Part shown: piece after piece, positions 37,343 through 47,332 of the stretch
Layout of the letters: every line of letters starts with the position of its first letter
Numbering within the stretch: position 1 is the first letter of the stretch
The notes under the pieces: model-generated
What the model was told of the DNA's origin: nothing
Database searches by the model: none
Seen by the model: only the letters and a program-made list of their open reading frames with translations
Source of the DNA: Amorphus orientalis
Lineage (GTDB): Bacteria; Pseudomonadota; Alphaproteobacteria; Rhizobiales; Amorphaceae
Direction of reading: 5' to 3'
Assembly: GCF_030814015.1 (NCBI RefSeq)
Contig: NZ_JAUSUL010000002.1
Coordinates: forward strand, 1,302,001-1,366,000
DNA length: 64,000 bases
Position numbers and translations under genes: made by a program

Positions 37343-38383
37343 ATGGCCATTCTTCGATCCGCTCTCGACGCCATCGGCAACACACCGCTCATCCGGCTCA
37401 ACCGGGCTTCGGAGGAGACCGGCTGCGAAATTCTCGGCAAGGCCGAATTCCTCAATCCGGGCCAGTCGGTCAAGGACCGTGCCGCCTACTACATTGTGCG
37501 CGACGCAATGGAGCGCGGCGAGCTGGAGCCTGGCGGAACGATCGTCGAAGGCACCGCGGGCAACACCGGTATCGGGCTCGCGCTGGTCGGCAACGTCCTC
37601 GGGTTCCGCACGGTGATCGTGATTCCGGAAACCCAGTCGGACGAGAAGAAGCTGATGCTGCGGCTCGCGGGCGCCGAACTCGTCGAGGTCCCCGCCGTCC
37701 CCTACCGGAACCCGAACAACTACGTGAAGGTCTCCGGACGGCTGGCGGAGAAGCTGAAGGGCGAACTGCCCCACGGCGCACTGTGGGCGAACCAGTTCGA
37801 CAACGTGTCCAATCGGGAAGCCCACATCCGCACCACCGGTCCGGAAATCTGGGCGCAGACTGACGGCAACGTCGACGGGTTCATCTGCGCGGTGGGCAGC
37901 GGCGGCACCATGGCCGGCGTCGGCATGGCCCTGAAGGAGCGCAATCCGGAAGTCAGGATCGGCGTCGCCGATCCGATGGGCGCCGCGCTCTACAGCTACT
38001 ACACCACCGGCGAGCTCAAATCCGAGGGCTCCTCCATCACCGAGGGCATCGGCCAGGGCCGGATCACGAAGAATCTCGAAGGGGCGCCGGTCGACGTCGC
38101 CTACCAGATTCCGGACTCCGAAGCTGTTCCGATCGTGTTCGACCTGCTCGAGCACGAAGGCCTCTGCCTCGGCGGCTCGTCCGGCATCAACATCGCAGGC
38201 GCGATCCGCATGGCCCGCGAGCTCGGACCCGGGCACACCATCGTGACGATCCTGTGCGACTACGGGAACCGGTACGCCTCGCGGCTGTTCAATCCCGAGT
38301 TCCTGCGCTCCAAGGATCTGCCGGTGCCGGAGTGGCTGGAACGGACGCCGCAGATCGACATTCCGTTCGAAACGGCTGACTGA
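37343..38383 (+). CDS. cysK: Cysteine synthase A (O-acetylserine sulfhydrylase)
   Basis: Pyridoxal-phosphate enzyme making cysteine from O-acetylserine and sulfide. The 346-residue protein starts MAILRSALDAIGNTPLIRL; the PLP lysine is Lys44 in SVKDRAA, and EGTAGNTGIG is the phosphate-binding/substrate loop (many CysK have TSGNTG). AVGSGGTMAG and GGSSGIN complete the family pattern. Longer at the C terminus than E. coli CysK, as in many alphaproteobacteria. Divergent from the chrR-like gene; alaX follows 8 bases downstream. Confidence 0.95.
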   Translation: MAILRSALDAIGNTPLIRLNRASEETGCEILGKAEFLNPGQSVKDRAAYYIVRDAMERGELEPGGTIVEGTAGNTGIGLALVGNVLGFRTVIVIPETQSDEKKLMLRLAGAELVEVPAVPYRNPNNYVKVSGRLAEKLKGELPHGALWANQFDNVSNREAHIRTTGPEIWAQTDGNVDGFICAVGSGGTMAGVGMALKERNPEVRIGVADPMGAALYSYYTTGELKSEGSSITEGIGQGRITKNLEGAPVDVAYQIPDSEAVPIVFDLLEHEGLCLGGSSGINIAGAIRMARELGPGHTIVTILCDYGNRYASRLFNPEFLRSKDLPVPEWLERTPQIDIPFETAD

Positions 38384-38391
38384 GGCGGCGT

Positions 38392-39117
38392 ATGGTCGAG
38401 ACCACGGTTCCCCTGTTCCGTGACGATGCCTACCTGCGCTCCTGCGAGGCCACGGTGGTCGCCCATGCGCCCGACGGCGGCATCGTCCTCGACCGGACCG
38501 TGTTCTATGCCGCCGGCGGCGGTCAGCCCGGAGACACGGGCCATCTGGAAGACGAGCACCGGACGCGGTTTGCGATCGTCACCAGCCGCTATGGCGAGGA
38601 CCGGACAAGCATTATCCATCAGGTTGATGGCGAGGCACTGCCCGCCGTGGGGACCCAGGTCAGGGCCGAACTGGACTGGGACCGTCGGCAGCGCCATATG
38701 CGCATGCATTCGGCCCTTCACCTTCTGACCGCCGTCCTCACCTACCCGGTGACCGGGGGACAGATCGGCGCGGACGAAAGCCGGCTCGATTTCGACATCC
38801 CCGATGGCGGTCTCGACAAGGACGCGATCGCGGCCGCCGTCAATGAAATGATCATGGCGGACCACGCGATCGCAGCCGAGTGGATCACCGATGCGGAGCT
38901 CGACGCAAACCCGGCGCTCGTGAAGACAATGAGCGTTCAGCCGCCCCGTGGTTCAGGCCGCATCCGCCTGGTCCGGATCGGGGACAAGGTCGATCTGCAG
39001 CCCTGCGGTGGCACCCATGTGCGCCGCACCGCCGAGATCGGGCCGATTGCGGTAACGAAGATAGAAAAGAAGGGACGGCAGAACCGGCGTGTCCGGATCC
39101 AGCTGAGCGAAAGCTGA
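38392..39117 (+). CDS. alaX: Alanyl-tRNA editing protein AlaX
   Basis: Free-standing editing domain that hydrolyses mischarged Ser- or Gly-tRNA(Ala). The 241 residues contain the zinc ligands His106 and His110 (HSALH) and Cys205/His209 (CGGTH), together with the substrate-side GGGQPGDTG. No aminoacylation domain. It follows cysK by 8 bases, so they are likely cotranscribed, perhaps linking serine/cysteine pools to tRNA quality control, which is inference. Confidence 0.92.
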   Translation: MVETTVPLFRDDAYLRSCEATVVAHAPDGGIVLDRTVFYAAGGGQPGDTGHLEDEHRTRFAIVTSRYGEDRTSIIHQVDGEALPAVGTQVRAELDWDRRQRHMRMHSALHLLTAVLTYPVTGGQIGADESRLDFDIPDGGLDKDAIAAAVNEMIMADHAIAAEWITDAELDANPALVKTMSVQPPRGSGRIRLVRIGDKVDLQPCGGTHVRRTAEIGPIAVTKIEKKGRQNRRVRIQLSES

Positions 39118-39317
39118 TCCCGGTCCGCCGATCGGGCCAAAGCGCATCCAGCCGAGCGGTTGGCCTGCGGCCGTTGCCGTTAACGAGAAGAAGACTGGCG
39201 GGAAAACGAGGGCGTCCGAACGGCGCTTAACGGAAATCTCCCGCCCTCCGTTTGAACGGCCGCGCCTGCGGTGCCGGTCCGTTTATCCGAATGACGTGCG
39301 TTCTAGGGGCAAGCCCA

Positions 39318-40184
39318 TTGCAAGACCATCGCTACCAATACCTGGTCTCCACCGAGTGGCTCTCGGATCATCTCGGCGCGCCGGATCTCGTCGTCCTCGA
39401 CGGGTCCTGGCATCTGCCGACGAGTGATCGCAAGGCCGAAACGGAGTACCGGCAGGCCCACATCCCCGGGGCCATCTTCTTCGACATCGACGCCGTTTCC
39501 GACAAGGACAGCGACCTGCCGCACATGCTGCCCTCGCCGGCTCAGTTCGCCAGCACGATGCGTCGGCTCGGCGTCGGCGACGGCCAGACCATCGTCATCT
39601 ACGACAGCGTGGGCATTTATTCCGCCCCCCGGGTCTGGTGGATGTTCCGCGCCATGGGAGCGCCGCGCGTCTTCGTGCTGGAGGGCGGGCTGCCCCGCTG
39701 GCTGTCGGAAGAGCGCCCCGTCGAGGACGGGGTGGTCCGCCGACCGCAGCGCCACTTCACCGCCCGGCTCGACCACGCCATGGTGGCCACCAGGGACGAC
39801 GTCATCAATGCGCTGCGCACCGGCGAGGCGACCGTCGTCGACGCCCGTTCCGCCGAGCGCTTTGCCGGGACCGCTCCGGAACCGCGCAAGGGCGTGAGGT
39901 CGGGTCACATGCCGGGAGCCCGCAACCTTCCCTACACCCGGCTGATCGGACCGGACGGCTCGCTCAAGGCCATCGACGCGGTGAACGAGGCTTTCGTGGA
40001 TGCAGGCGTCGACCTGTCCAAGCCGGTGATCACTTCCTGCGGATCCGGCGTCTCCGCGGCAATCCTCAATCTGGCGCTGCGCTCCCTCGGCCACACGTCG
40101 ATCTCCGTCTATGACGGATCGTGGGCGGAATGGGGTGGCGACCCGAAGCTGCCGGTTGCCACCGGCCACGACGTCGACGCCTGA
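39318..40184 (+). CDS. sseA: 3-mercaptopyruvate sulfurtransferase
   Basis: Two-domain rhodanese-type enzyme transferring sulfur from 3-mercaptopyruvate to an acceptor. Domain 1 begins LVSTEWLSDHLG, domain 2 carries the catalytic Cys241 in CGSGVSA, the loop typical of mercaptopyruvate rather than thiosulfate enzymes. I start at a TTG at 39318 because AGGGG lies 8 bases upstream and family members begin about eight residues before LVSTEW; an ATG at 39291 is the alternative. Convergent with aapP. Confidence 0.93.
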   Translation: MQDHRYQYLVSTEWLSDHLGAPDLVVLDGSWHLPTSDRKAETEYRQAHIPGAIFFDIDAVSDKDSDLPHMLPSPAQFASTMRRLGVGDGQTIVIYDSVGIYSAPRVWWMFRAMGAPRVFVLEGGLPRWLSEERPVEDGVVRRPQRHFTARLDHAMVATRDDVINALRTGEATVVDARSAERFAGTAPEPRKGVRSGHMPGARNLPYTRLIGPDGSLKAIDAVNEAFVDAGVDLSKPVITSCGSGVSAAILNLALRSLGHTSISVYDGSWAEWGGDPKLPVATGHDVDA

Positions 40185-40211
40185 CGACCGACGCAGCCTT
40201 CCGATCAGCCG

Positions 40212-40238
40212 GCGAAGCGGAGAAGACGCCCGCTTCGC
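40212..40238 (-). terminator. Bidirectional hairpin between sseA and aapP
   Basis: Perfect 9-bp stem GCGAAGCGG/CCGCTTCGC with a 9-base loop, directly adjoining the aapP stop and 27 bases past sseA. No T run on either strand, so activity as a terminator is uncertain. Confidence 0.5.
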
Positions 40239-41039
40239 TCAGTTGTGCAGGATCTGGCTCAGGAACAGCTTGGTGCGCTCGTGCTGCGGGTTGGTGAAGA
40301 ACGGCTCCGGCGCGTTCTGTTCCACGATCATGCCCGCATCCATGAAGATCACCCGGTTCGCGACCTGCCGGGCGAAGCCCATCTCGTGGGTCACGCACAG
40401 CATGGTCATGCCGGACTGGGCAAGGTCGATCATCACGTCCAGCACTTCCTTGATCATTTCGGGATCGAGCGCCGAGGTCGGCTCGTCGAACAGCATGACG
40501 CTCGGGTTCATGCACAGGGCGCGGGCGATGGCGACGCGCTGCTGCTGCCCTCCGGACAGCTGACCGGGATATTTGTTCGCCTGCTCCGGGATCTTGACCC
40601 GGGTCAGGTAGGTCATCGCGATCTCTTCCGCTTCCTTCTTCGGCGTCTTGCGGACCCAGATCGGTGCGAGGGTGCAGTTCTCCAGAATGGTCAGGTGCGG
40701 AAACAGGTTGAAGTGCTGGAACACCATGCCGACGTCCCGGCGGATCTCGTCGATGCGCTTGAGGTCGTCGGTCAGCTCCGTCCCGTCGATGACGATCGAG
40801 CCGGACTGATGCTCCTCCAGCCGGTTGATGCAGCGGATCAGGGTCGACTTGCCGGACCCGGACGGCCCGCAGATGACGATGCGCTCGCCTCGGTTGACCG
40901 TCAGGTTGATGTCCTTGAGGACGTGAAACTCACCGAACCATTTGTTGACGCCGGTCATGTTGATCATGACCTCGTCGGAGATCTTCATGTCGGCGACCTC
41001 GCCGGACGGCCGGGTCGTGGTTGCGGACCGATCGGTCAT
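40239..41039 (-). CDS. aapP: General L-amino acid ABC transporter, ATPase AapP
   Basis: Energises uptake of a broad range of L-amino acids. The 266 residues contain Walker [10 protein letters not shown], signature [15 protein letters not shown] and Walker [14 protein letters not shown]. An alternative start at MKISDEV (18 codons in) would match the usual family length. Last gene of aapJ-aapQ-aapM-aapP. Confidence 0.95.
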   Translation of the reverse strand: MTDRSATTTRPSGEVADMKISDEVMINMTGVNKWFGEFHVLKDINLTVNRGERIVICGPSGSGKSTLIRCINRLEEHQSGSIVIDGTELTDDLKRIDEIRRDVGMVFQHFNLFPHLTILENCTLAPIWVRKTPKKEAEEIAMTYLTRVKIPEQANKYPGQLSGGQQQRVAIARALCMNPSVMLFDEPTSALDPEMIKEVLDVMIDLAQSGMTMLCVTHEMGFARQVANRVIFMDAGMIVEQNAPEPFFTNPQHERTKLFLSQILHN

Positions 41040-41109
41040 GACGAACTCACCTCTTGTACGAAATGTCGTGCGGGTCGCTCCCGCGGCGCGGTGTCTTCTG
41101 CGGTCGCGA

Positions 41110-42414
41110 TCATCGCCCGCTCCGGTCGAGACGGCGTTCTATGAAGATAGAGTACCGGGACATCCCGAAACAGAAGAGCCAGAACACGAACCCGGCAAAG
41201 ATGTAACCGGTGGCGGGCGTGACCGGGCTCGCCCATTTGGGATCGACCAGGCTCAGCTTCACCATGCCCAGGAGATCGAACAGGCCGACGATCAGGATCA
41301 GCGACGTGTCCTTGAACAGGCCGATGAAGGTGTTCACGATCCCCGGAATGACGTGCTTGAGCGCCTGGGGAAGGATGATGAGCTGCATCTTCTGCCAGTG
41401 GCCGAGCCCCAGCGCGTCGGCGCCCTCGTACTGCCCCTTCGGCATCGCCTGCAGCCCGCCCCGGACCACCTCCGCCATGTAGGCAGAGGCGAACATGGCG
41501 ACGCCGATCAGGGCCCGCAGCAGCTTGTCGAAGGAGACGTCGTCGGGCAGGAACAGCGGCAGCATCACGCTGGACATGAACAGGATCGTGATCAGCGGCA
41601 CGCCGCGCCAGAACTCGATGAAGATCACCGAGAACAGCCGGACCAGCGGCAGGTCCGAGCGGCGTCCGAGGGCCAGCAGGATGCCGATCGGCAGCGAGGC
41701 GGCGATGCCGCACAAGGCCACGACCAGCGTGACCAGAAGGCCGCCCCACAAGGCCGTCTCGACCTCCATCAGCCCGAAGTCGATACTGAGGACGACGAAG
41801 ACAGCCGCCAGGACCGCGAACGGCACCATGGCGACCAGGGCCGGCCGTAGCCGGTCGCTGAAGGGCACGGCCCCCAGAAGAGCCGGGAGGAACACGATCG
41901 CCTCGGCGATCGCGAGACCCACGGCCAGCATGATCCACCAGGACAGCCACACATCGAAGTCGCCGCCGTTGAGCAGGATCAGCGAGACCACCGGCAGGAC
42001 CACCAGAAGAAAGACCGCGTTGGCGCGCTTGAATGGCGCCCGCGGGATCGCCATCGGGATCAGCCCGATGGCCAGCAGGGCAAAGACGATGTCGACCCGC
42101 CAGCGTTCCTCGATCGGGTAGCGGCCGTAGATGTACTGGGGAAACCGTGCTTCCACGAACGCCCAGCAGGCACCGACATTCGGCCCCACACAGGCTTCGC
42201 GGTCGGACCCCTCCCACACCGCATCCACGAACAAGAACTCGATGATCGGAGGAACGGTCACCCAGATGACGTAGAGCGCCAGAAGCGTGAGGACCGTGTT
42301 TCCGAGCCCCGAGAACAGGTTCTCGCGGATCCACCCGACGACGCCGCCGACGCGAATGGGCGGCGGCAGCGTGGCCGCCGGCTCGGTCCGGACATAGGCA
42401 ACCGACGATGCCAT
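41110..42414 (-). CDS. aapM: General L-amino acid ABC transporter, permease AapM
   Basis: Inner-membrane permease of the His/Glu/Gln transport family. The 434 residues form about eight hydrophobic segments, with the permease signature [17 protein letters not shown] and the EAA loop [20 protein letters not shown]. It carries the large extra N-terminal part typical of AapM. The ATG at 42414 lies 2 bases after the aapQ stop, so I reject longer upstream frames. Confidence 0.94.
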   Translation of the reverse strand: MASSVAYVRTEPAATLPPPIRVGGVVGWIRENLFSGLGNTVLTLLALYVIWVTVPPIIEFLFVDAVWEGSDREACVGPNVGACWAFVEARFPQYIYGRYPIEERWRVDIVFALLAIGLIPMAIPRAPFKRANAVFLLVVLPVVSLILLNGGDFDVWLSWWIMLAVGLAIAEAIVFLPALLGAVPFSDRLRPALVAMVPFAVLAAVFVVLSIDFGLMEVETALWGGLLVTLVVALCGIAASLPIGILLALGRRSDLPLVRLFSVIFIEFWRGVPLITILFMSSVMLPLFLPDDVSFDKLLRALIGVAMFASAYMAEVVRGGLQAMPKGQYEGADALGLGHWQKMQLIILPQALKHVIPGIVNTFIGLFKDTSLILIVGLFDLLGMVKLSLVDPKWASPVTPATGYIFAGFVFWLFCFGMSRYSIFIERRLDRSGR

Positions 42415-42416
42415 GG

Positions 42417-43619
42417 CTATCGCTCCACCAGCGCCACGTGGGCGTTGAACCAGTTCATGAAGGCGGACGTGAGCAGAGAGATCACCAGATAGACCAGCAT
42501 GGTCAGCGAAATGACCTCGACGGCCTGTCCGGTCTGATTGAGCACGGTGCCGGCGAAAACGGACACGAGATCCGGATAGCCGATCGCCACTGCGAGCGAG
42601 GAGTTCTTCGTCAGGTTGAGATACTGACTGGTCAGCGGCGGAATGATCACCCGCATGGCCTGGGGAATGATCACCAGCCACAGCGTGGTGCCCGGCTTGA
42701 TGCCCAGCGCATGGGCCGCCTCGGTCTGCCCCTTGCTCACCGCCAGAATGCCGGCCCGCACGATCTCCGCGATGAAGGCCGCCGTGTACATCGCCAGCCC
42801 CAGCAGGAGCGCGACGAATTCCGGGATGATCTGAACGCCGCCCTGGAGGTTGAAGCCCTGCAGTTCCGGAATTTCGAATGTGATCGGGCGTCCGGCCACG
42901 AAATAGGCGAGCAGCGGCAGCCCGACGAAGAGCGCGACGGAAACGGGCAGGACGGGAAAGCGCTCGCCGGTCGCCATCTGCCGCCGTTTGGCCCAGCGCG
43001 CCAGCACCACGATGCCGACCACGGCGACCACGAAGGCGGCGATGACCAGGCCGCTTCCGGGACCGAGAACCGGTGCGGGAATGTAGAGGCCCCGGATGTT
43101 CAGCGACGTACCGAAGCCGAGCGGGATGGACTGGCGCGGCCCCGGCAGCTGCTTCAGAACGGCGAAGTACCAGAAGAAAAGCTGCAGCAGCAGCGGCACG
43201 TTGCGGATCACCTCGACATAGGCCGTGGCGATCTGGCGGATCAGCCAGTTCTTCGACAGGCGCATGACGCCGACGATGAATCCGACCACCGTGGCCAGCG
43301 CGATGCCGACCACCGCAACCAGCAGCGTGTTCAGAAGGCCGACCACGAAGGCCCGCCCGTAGGTGGACGTCGGCGAGTAGGCGATCAGCGTCTGCGAGAT
43401 CTCGAACCCGGCCGTCTCGTCCAGAAACCCGAAGCCGGACGCGATGTTCTGGCGCTGAAGGTTGGCGATCGCGTTGCTGGCCGCTTCGTAGAGGAAGAAG
43501 CCGACCCCCAGGACCACGAGCGTCTGGAAGAAGAGGCCGCGTGCCTTCGGGTCGTAGATGATCGAGTTGCGCCGAGCGGGCGCCGGCGCGGCGCCCGCAC
43601 CGTCGTCATGAACAGCCAT
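42417..43619 (-). CDS. aapQ: General L-amino acid ABC transporter, permease AapQ
   Basis: Partner permease of AapM, 400 residues with about eight TM segments. [14 protein letters not shown] is the family permease segment and [24 protein letters not shown] the EAA loop contacting AapP. Longer than two-gene polar amino-acid permeases because of an inserted membrane region, as expected of AapQ. Follows aapJ by 95 bases. Confidence 0.94.
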   Translation of the reverse strand: MAVHDDGAGAAPAPARRNSIIYDPKARGLFFQTLVVLGVGFFLYEAASNAIANLQRQNIASGFGFLDETAGFEISQTLIAYSPTSTYGRAFVVGLLNTLLVAVVGIALATVVGFIVGVMRLSKNWLIRQIATAYVEVIRNVPLLLQLFFWYFAVLKQLPGPRQSIPLGFGTSLNIRGLYIPAPVLGPGSGLVIAAFVVAVVGIVVLARWAKRRQMATGERFPVLPVSVALFVGLPLLAYFVAGRPITFEIPELQGFNLQGGVQIIPEFVALLLGLAMYTAAFIAEIVRAGILAVSKGQTEAAHALGIKPGTTLWLVIIPQAMRVIIPPLTSQYLNLTKNSSLAVAIGYPDLVSVFAGTVLNQTGQAVEVISLTMLVYLVISLLTSAFMNWFNAHVALVER

Positions 43620-43714
43620 CAGTGCCCCTCGGAAGGTGGGTTGTTATATGGGACACGGGAGACGTCGTGAGCCGGCGGCCGCCTGGCAGGCAGGCAGCCG
43701 CCGGTCAGACGCGG

Positions 43715-44734
43715 TTACCGGACCGGCATGCCGTACTGCAGGCCGCCATCGGTCCACAGCGCGTTGATGCCGCGCTCGATCTCGAGCGGCGTGTCGGGCC
43801 CGATGTTGCGGTCGAAGATCTCGCCGTAGTTGCCCACCGCGGTGATCGCCTGTGCCGCCCAGTCGTTCTCCAGGCCGATGCCCTCGCCGTAGGAGCCTTC
43901 CTGGCCGAGCAGACGCTTGATCTCCGGATTGTCGGAGCCCTTCATCTCTTCGACGTTGGCCTGGGTGACGCCGAGCTCCTCGGCGTTGACGAGCGCGAAG
44001 CCGACCCACTTGATGATGTTGAACCACTCGTCGTCGCCCTGGCGCACCACCGGACCGAGCGGCTCCTTGGAGATCACCTCGGGCAGGATCATGTGATCGC
44101 TCGGATTGGTGAGCTTCAGGCGCTCGGCGTAGAGGCCGGAGGAGTCCGTCGTGAAGGCGTCGCAGCGACCGGCGTCATAGGCCTGAACGGCCTCGTTCGC
44201 CGATTCGAACACCACCGCGTTCAGATCCATGTCGTTGGCCCGGAAATAGTCGGACAGGTTCAGCTCGGTGGTCGTACCGGTCTGCACGCAGACCGACGCG
44301 CCGGACAGTTCGAGCGCTGAGGTGATGCCGAGCGACTTGCGGACCATGAAGCCCTGGCCGTCGTAGTAGTTGACGCCGGTGAAGTTGAGGCCGAGCTGCG
44401 TGTCGCGCGACATCGTCCACGTGGTGTTGCGAACCAGGACGTCGACCGTGCCGGACTGAAGCGCGGTGAAACGCTCCTTGGCGGTCAGCGGCGTGAATTT
44501 CACCTTGCTGGGATCACCGAAGATCGCCGCCGCATAGGCGCGGCAGTAGTCAACGTCAAAGCCGGACCAGTCGCCCTGGTCGTTGGTGGTCGCAAACCCG
44601 GCGAGCCCGCTGGCGTTCGCGCCGCACTGAACAAAGCCTTTGGTCTTCACGTCTTCGAGCGTCGTTGCATCGGCTGCAGCTGCGGAAAGTCCCAGCGCCG
44701 CGGCTGCTGCGATCGTAAGCACGATCTTGTTCAT
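43715..44734 (-). CDS. aapJ: General L-amino acid ABC transporter, periplasmic binding protein AapJ
   Basis: A 339-residue periplasmic protein with a signal peptide (cleavage near AAADA, residue 22) and the solute-binding fold of family 3. It begins the mature part TTLEDVKTKGFVQCGAN and has GVNYYDGQGFMVRK. First gene of aapJQMP, separated from metC by a divergent 227-base region holding an inverted repeat. Family members in rhizobia are induced through nitrogen control; I saw no sigma-54 site here. Confidence 0.95.
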   Translation of the reverse strand: MNKIVLTIAAAAALGLSAAAADATTLEDVKTKGFVQCGANASGLAGFATTNDQGDWSGFDVDYCRAYAAAIFGDPSKVKFTPLTAKERFTALQSGTVDVLVRNTTWTMSRDTQLGLNFTGVNYYDGQGFMVRKSLGITSALELSGASVCVQTGTTTELNLSDYFRANDMDLNAVVFESANEAVQAYDAGRCDAFTTDSSGLYAERLKLTNPSDHMILPEVISKEPLGPVVRQGDDEWFNIIKWVGFALVNAEELGVTQANVEEMKGSDNPEIKRLLGQEGSYGEGIGLENDWAAQAITAVGNYGEIFDRNIGPDTPLEIERGINALWTDGGLQYGMPVR

Positions 44735-44867
44735 GATTGTCCCTGCTTTCCCCTTGAGGTGACGTGGCTTGAGTCATCGACCCGCAACCGAAGCGTTCAA
44801 ATCCCAGATGGGTCCTCCGCCCGCCGGTCGCCATGGTTTCGAAGACGGGATGTATCTCAGGCTATTA

Positions 44868-44914
44868 CGCAACCGTGGTCAAGGGTTGCGCGTGACGCTA
44901 AAAGCGCCGATCAC
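44868..44914 (+). promoter_or_regulatory. Inverted repeat and possible pseudoknot upstream of metC
   Basis: CGCAACC (44868-44874) and GGTTGCG (44884-44890) form a perfect 7-bp inverted repeat with a 9-base spacer. The spacer begins GTGGTC, which can pair with GATCAC at 44909-44914 (one G-U), making an H-type pseudoknot in a metC leader. It may equally be a protein-binding operator for metC or aapJ. It is not a recognisable SAM-II riboswitch. Confidence 0.4.
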
Positions 44915-44961
44915 TGCGCAGGACTCCTCCACCCTTCCCCGCTCGTGATGAAAAATTTGCC

Positions 44962-46137
44962 ATGACCAATGAAAAACCATTCGGGCGCGCAGGACTCGCG
45001 ACCCGCCTCGCCCACGCCGGCCCGGCGCCGTCGGAGTATCACGGTTTCGTCAATCCGCCCGTGGTGCATGCATCGACGGTGATCTACGACAGCCTGAACA
45101 CCGCGAAGAACCGCACCTCCCGCTACATGTACGGACGGACCGGCACGCCCACCACCGAGGCGCTGGAAGACACCGTGACCGATCTGGAAGGCGCCGCCGG
45201 GACGGTCCTCACCGGTTCCGGGCTCGAGGCGATATCGATCGCGCTGATGTCCTGCACCCAGGCTGGCAGCCATCTTCTGGTGGCCGACAACGTTTACGGT
45301 CCGACCCGCCGCTTCTGCGACAAGGTTCTGACGCGGTTCGGGGTCGAGGTGGAGTATTTCGATCCGGCGGTCGGCGCCGAGATCGACCGGCTGTTCCGCG
45401 ACACGACAAGTGCCCTCTTCCTGGAAGCGCCCGGCTCCCTGACCTTCGAGATGCAGGATATTCCCGCCATGGCCGGCGCGGCCCGGTCGCGGGGCATAAC
45501 CGTCGCCATGGACAACACCTGGGCGACGCCGGTCTATTTCCGGCCGCTGGACCATGGGGTCGATCTGTCCATCCAGGCGGCAACCAAGTATTTCGCGGGC
45601 CATTCCGACCTGCTGCTCGGCACGGTTGCAGCCAGCGAGGCGGCCCTGCCGTCGCTGCGCGAGACGCGCAACAACTTCGGCGTGAACGTCGGTCCCGACG
45701 ATGTCTTCAACACGCTGCGCGGCATGCGCACGCTCCCGTTGCGCCTCGCGCGCCATTTCGAGAGCGGCGTGACCATCGCGCGCTGGCTGGAAACCCGGCC
45801 GGAGGTCGCACGCGTGCGTCACCCCGCGCTGGAAAGCGATCCGGGGCACGAGATCTGGAAGCGCGACTTCTCCGGGGCCTGCGGCCTGTTCGCGATCGAG
45901 CTTCAGCCCTGCACCGACGCCCAGCTTGCGGCCTTCATCGAAGGCCTCGCCTATTTCGGGATCGGCGCGTCGTGGGGCGGGTTCGAGAGCCTGGTGCTGT
46001 GCCCGGACCCGAGCTCGATCCGCACCGCCACCAATTGGGACGCGGCAGGACCGCTGGTCCGGCTCCATGTGGGTCTGGAGGATCCCGAGGACCTGATCGC
46101 CGATCTGCAGGCGGGCCTCGCCCGGCTGGTCGGCTGA
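44962..46137 (+). CDS. metC: Cystathionine beta-lyase
   Basis: PLP enzyme splitting cystathionine to homocysteine, pyruvate and ammonia in methionine synthesis. The 391-residue protein is of the Cys/Met metabolism family; the PLP lysine is Lys209 in AATKYFAGHSD, and SRYMYGRTGTPT and MDNTWATP mark cofactor contacts. The pattern with HSDLLLG fits MetC better than gamma-synthase. Divergent from aapJ. Confidence 0.93.
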   Translation: MTNEKPFGRAGLATRLAHAGPAPSEYHGFVNPPVVHASTVIYDSLNTAKNRTSRYMYGRTGTPTTEALEDTVTDLEGAAGTVLTGSGLEAISIALMSCTQAGSHLLVADNVYGPTRRFCDKVLTRFGVEVEYFDPAVGAEIDRLFRDTTSALFLEAPGSLTFEMQDIPAMAGAARSRGITVAMDNTWATPVYFRPLDHGVDLSIQAATKYFAGHSDLLLGTVAASEAALPSLRETRNNFGVNVGPDDVFNTLRGMRTLPLRLARHFESGVTIARWLETRPEVARVRHPALESDPGHEIWKRDFSGACGLFAIELQPCTDAQLAAFIEGLAYFGIGASWGGFESLVLCPDPSSIRTATNWDAAGPLVRLHVGLEDPEDLIADLQAGLARLVG

Positions 46138-46153
46138 CGCGGGGTCGCGGGGC

Positions 46154-46177
46154 GGCGGGGCATAGACGCGCCCCGCC
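46154..46177. terminator. Hairpin between metC and the LAB_N gene
   Basis: 8-bp perfect stem GGCGGGGC/GCCCCGCC with an 8-base loop, 16 bases past metC. No T tract on either strand; it lies between convergent genes and may serve both. Confidence 0.45.
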
Positions 46178-46200
46178 CCGGGGCCCGTACGGACGGGGCT

Positions 46201-46521
46201 CTAATTGACGAGCGCGGCCCGGTGCTCGCGGAAGATGAGCCAGAGATTGCGCATATAGATGATCAGGCCGGCGCCCTGCCCCGCGATGAACACGGGATCC
46301 TCCCGATAGAGCGCGTAGGCGAACAGCATACCGCCGCCGGCGATCGAGAAGAACCAGAAGGCGACCGGGACGACCGACCGCCCGGCCCGTTCGCTGGCGA
46401 TCCACTGAATCAGGAACCGGGCGGAGAACATCGCCTGCGCCACGAAGCCGATCACCAGCCAGGTGTCGAACTGCTCGACGAAGACCGAGTGGGCCCAATC
46501 CGCAAGATTATCGATCAGCAT
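46201..46521 (-). CDS. LAB_N (lipid-A-disaccharide synthase N-terminal-like) membrane protein
   Basis: A 106-residue protein with three hydrophobic helices and the LAB_N signature (ARFLIQWIASER, then VPVAFWFFSIAGG, and IYMRNLWLIF). LAB_N proteins are found next to undecaprenyl-phosphate sugar transferases for lipid A. It probably supports flipping or presentation of a lipid-linked sugar; the biochemical role is not firmly known. Its start overlaps the end of the GT2 gene by 14 bases. Confidence 0.9.
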   Translation of the reverse strand: MLIDNLADWAHSVFVEQFDTWLVIGFVAQAMFSARFLIQWIASERAGRSVVPVAFWFFSIAGGGMLFAYALYREDPVFIAGQGAGLIIYMRNLWLIFREHRAALVN

Positions 46522-47266
46522 CGATGGTCGCCTCCTGGGCGCTGGGTACGCGTCGACGACGGCTCAGAAGCCACCACACGCCGAACAGGTCCGGCAGCCC
46601 GACGAGGGCGCGGTCCAGGACCCCGTATTTGGAACTGCCGTGGATCCGGACACGATCCTCGACGTCGATATGGGCGATCTGCCAGCCTTCCCGCAGCACA
46701 AGCGCCGGAAAGAACCGGTGCATCGTGTCGAAGAAGGGCAGGTCCAGGTAAAGCTCCCGGCGGATCGCCTTGAGACCGCAGGCGGTGTCGCGGGTCTTGT
46801 CGCCTAGAAGCCAGGAGCGCAGGCCGTTGGCGAGTTTCGACGCCCGCTGCTTGAGCGCCGAATCGTGCCGCTTCAGCCGCTGTCCGACGACGAGCCCCAG
46901 ATCCGGATCGTCCTGCAGCATCTTCAGCATCTTCGGCAGAAAGATCGGATTGTTCTGGCCGTCGCCGTCGATCATCAGGATCAGCGGTGCGTGCGCGTAC
47001 TTGACCCCGGTACGCAGCGCGGCGCTCTTGCCGGCCGCCTTCTCGTGGCGGACCAGGCGCAGCCACGGCAGCTCTTTGGTCAGGGCCAGGATCGCCGCAT
47101 CGGTCCCGTCGTCCGACCCGTCGTCGACCACGATCGCCTCGAACGTGACACCGGCAAGCTGCCCCTGGATCTCCTCGAGGAGCGGGGGAAGATTGCCCGC
47201 CTCGTCTTTGGCGGGAATGACCACGGACACTGCCGGGTCTGGGGACTGCGCGGAAGACGTTTGCAA
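46508..47266 (-). CDS. Family 2 glycosyltransferase, polyprenyl-phosphate sugar synthase type
   Basis: A 252-residue GT-A enzyme beginning VSVVIPAKDEAGNLPPLLEEI, with catalytic IVVDDGSDDGT, MIDGDGQNNP and DTACGLKAIRR. It resembles dolichyl-phosphate mannose synthase, ArnC and rhizobial RgtE, which load a sugar onto a polyprenyl phosphate. No C-terminal TM pair, unlike ArnC. Together with the GT39 gene upstream and LAB_N gene downstream it forms a lipid A/LPS core modification operon; the sugar is unknown. Confidence 0.88.
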   Translation of the reverse strand: MQTSSAQSPDPAVSVVIPAKDEAGNLPPLLEEIQGQLAGVTFEAIVVDDGSDDGTDAAILALTKELPWLRLVRHEKAAGKSAALRTGVKYAHAPLILMIDGDGQNNPIFLPKMLKMLQDDPDLGLVVGQRLKRHDSALKQRASKLANGLRSWLLGDKTRDTACGLKAIRRELYLDLPFFDTMHRFFPALVLREGWQIAHIDVEDRVRIHGSSKYGVLDRALVGLPDLFGVWWLLSRRRRVPSAQEATIDADR

Positions 47267-47332
47267 GATCGGGCCGTTTCCAGTCGGAGATAGATCGACG
47301 CCGGCGGCTGGCAGGCACGTCCGGCAAAAAGA

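Noticed and set aside
44860-44915. SAM-II riboswitch upstream of metC
   Set aside because: GCTAAAAG and a stem are present, but the GAUUUG loop needed for SAM binding is missing; kept only as an unassigned structured element.
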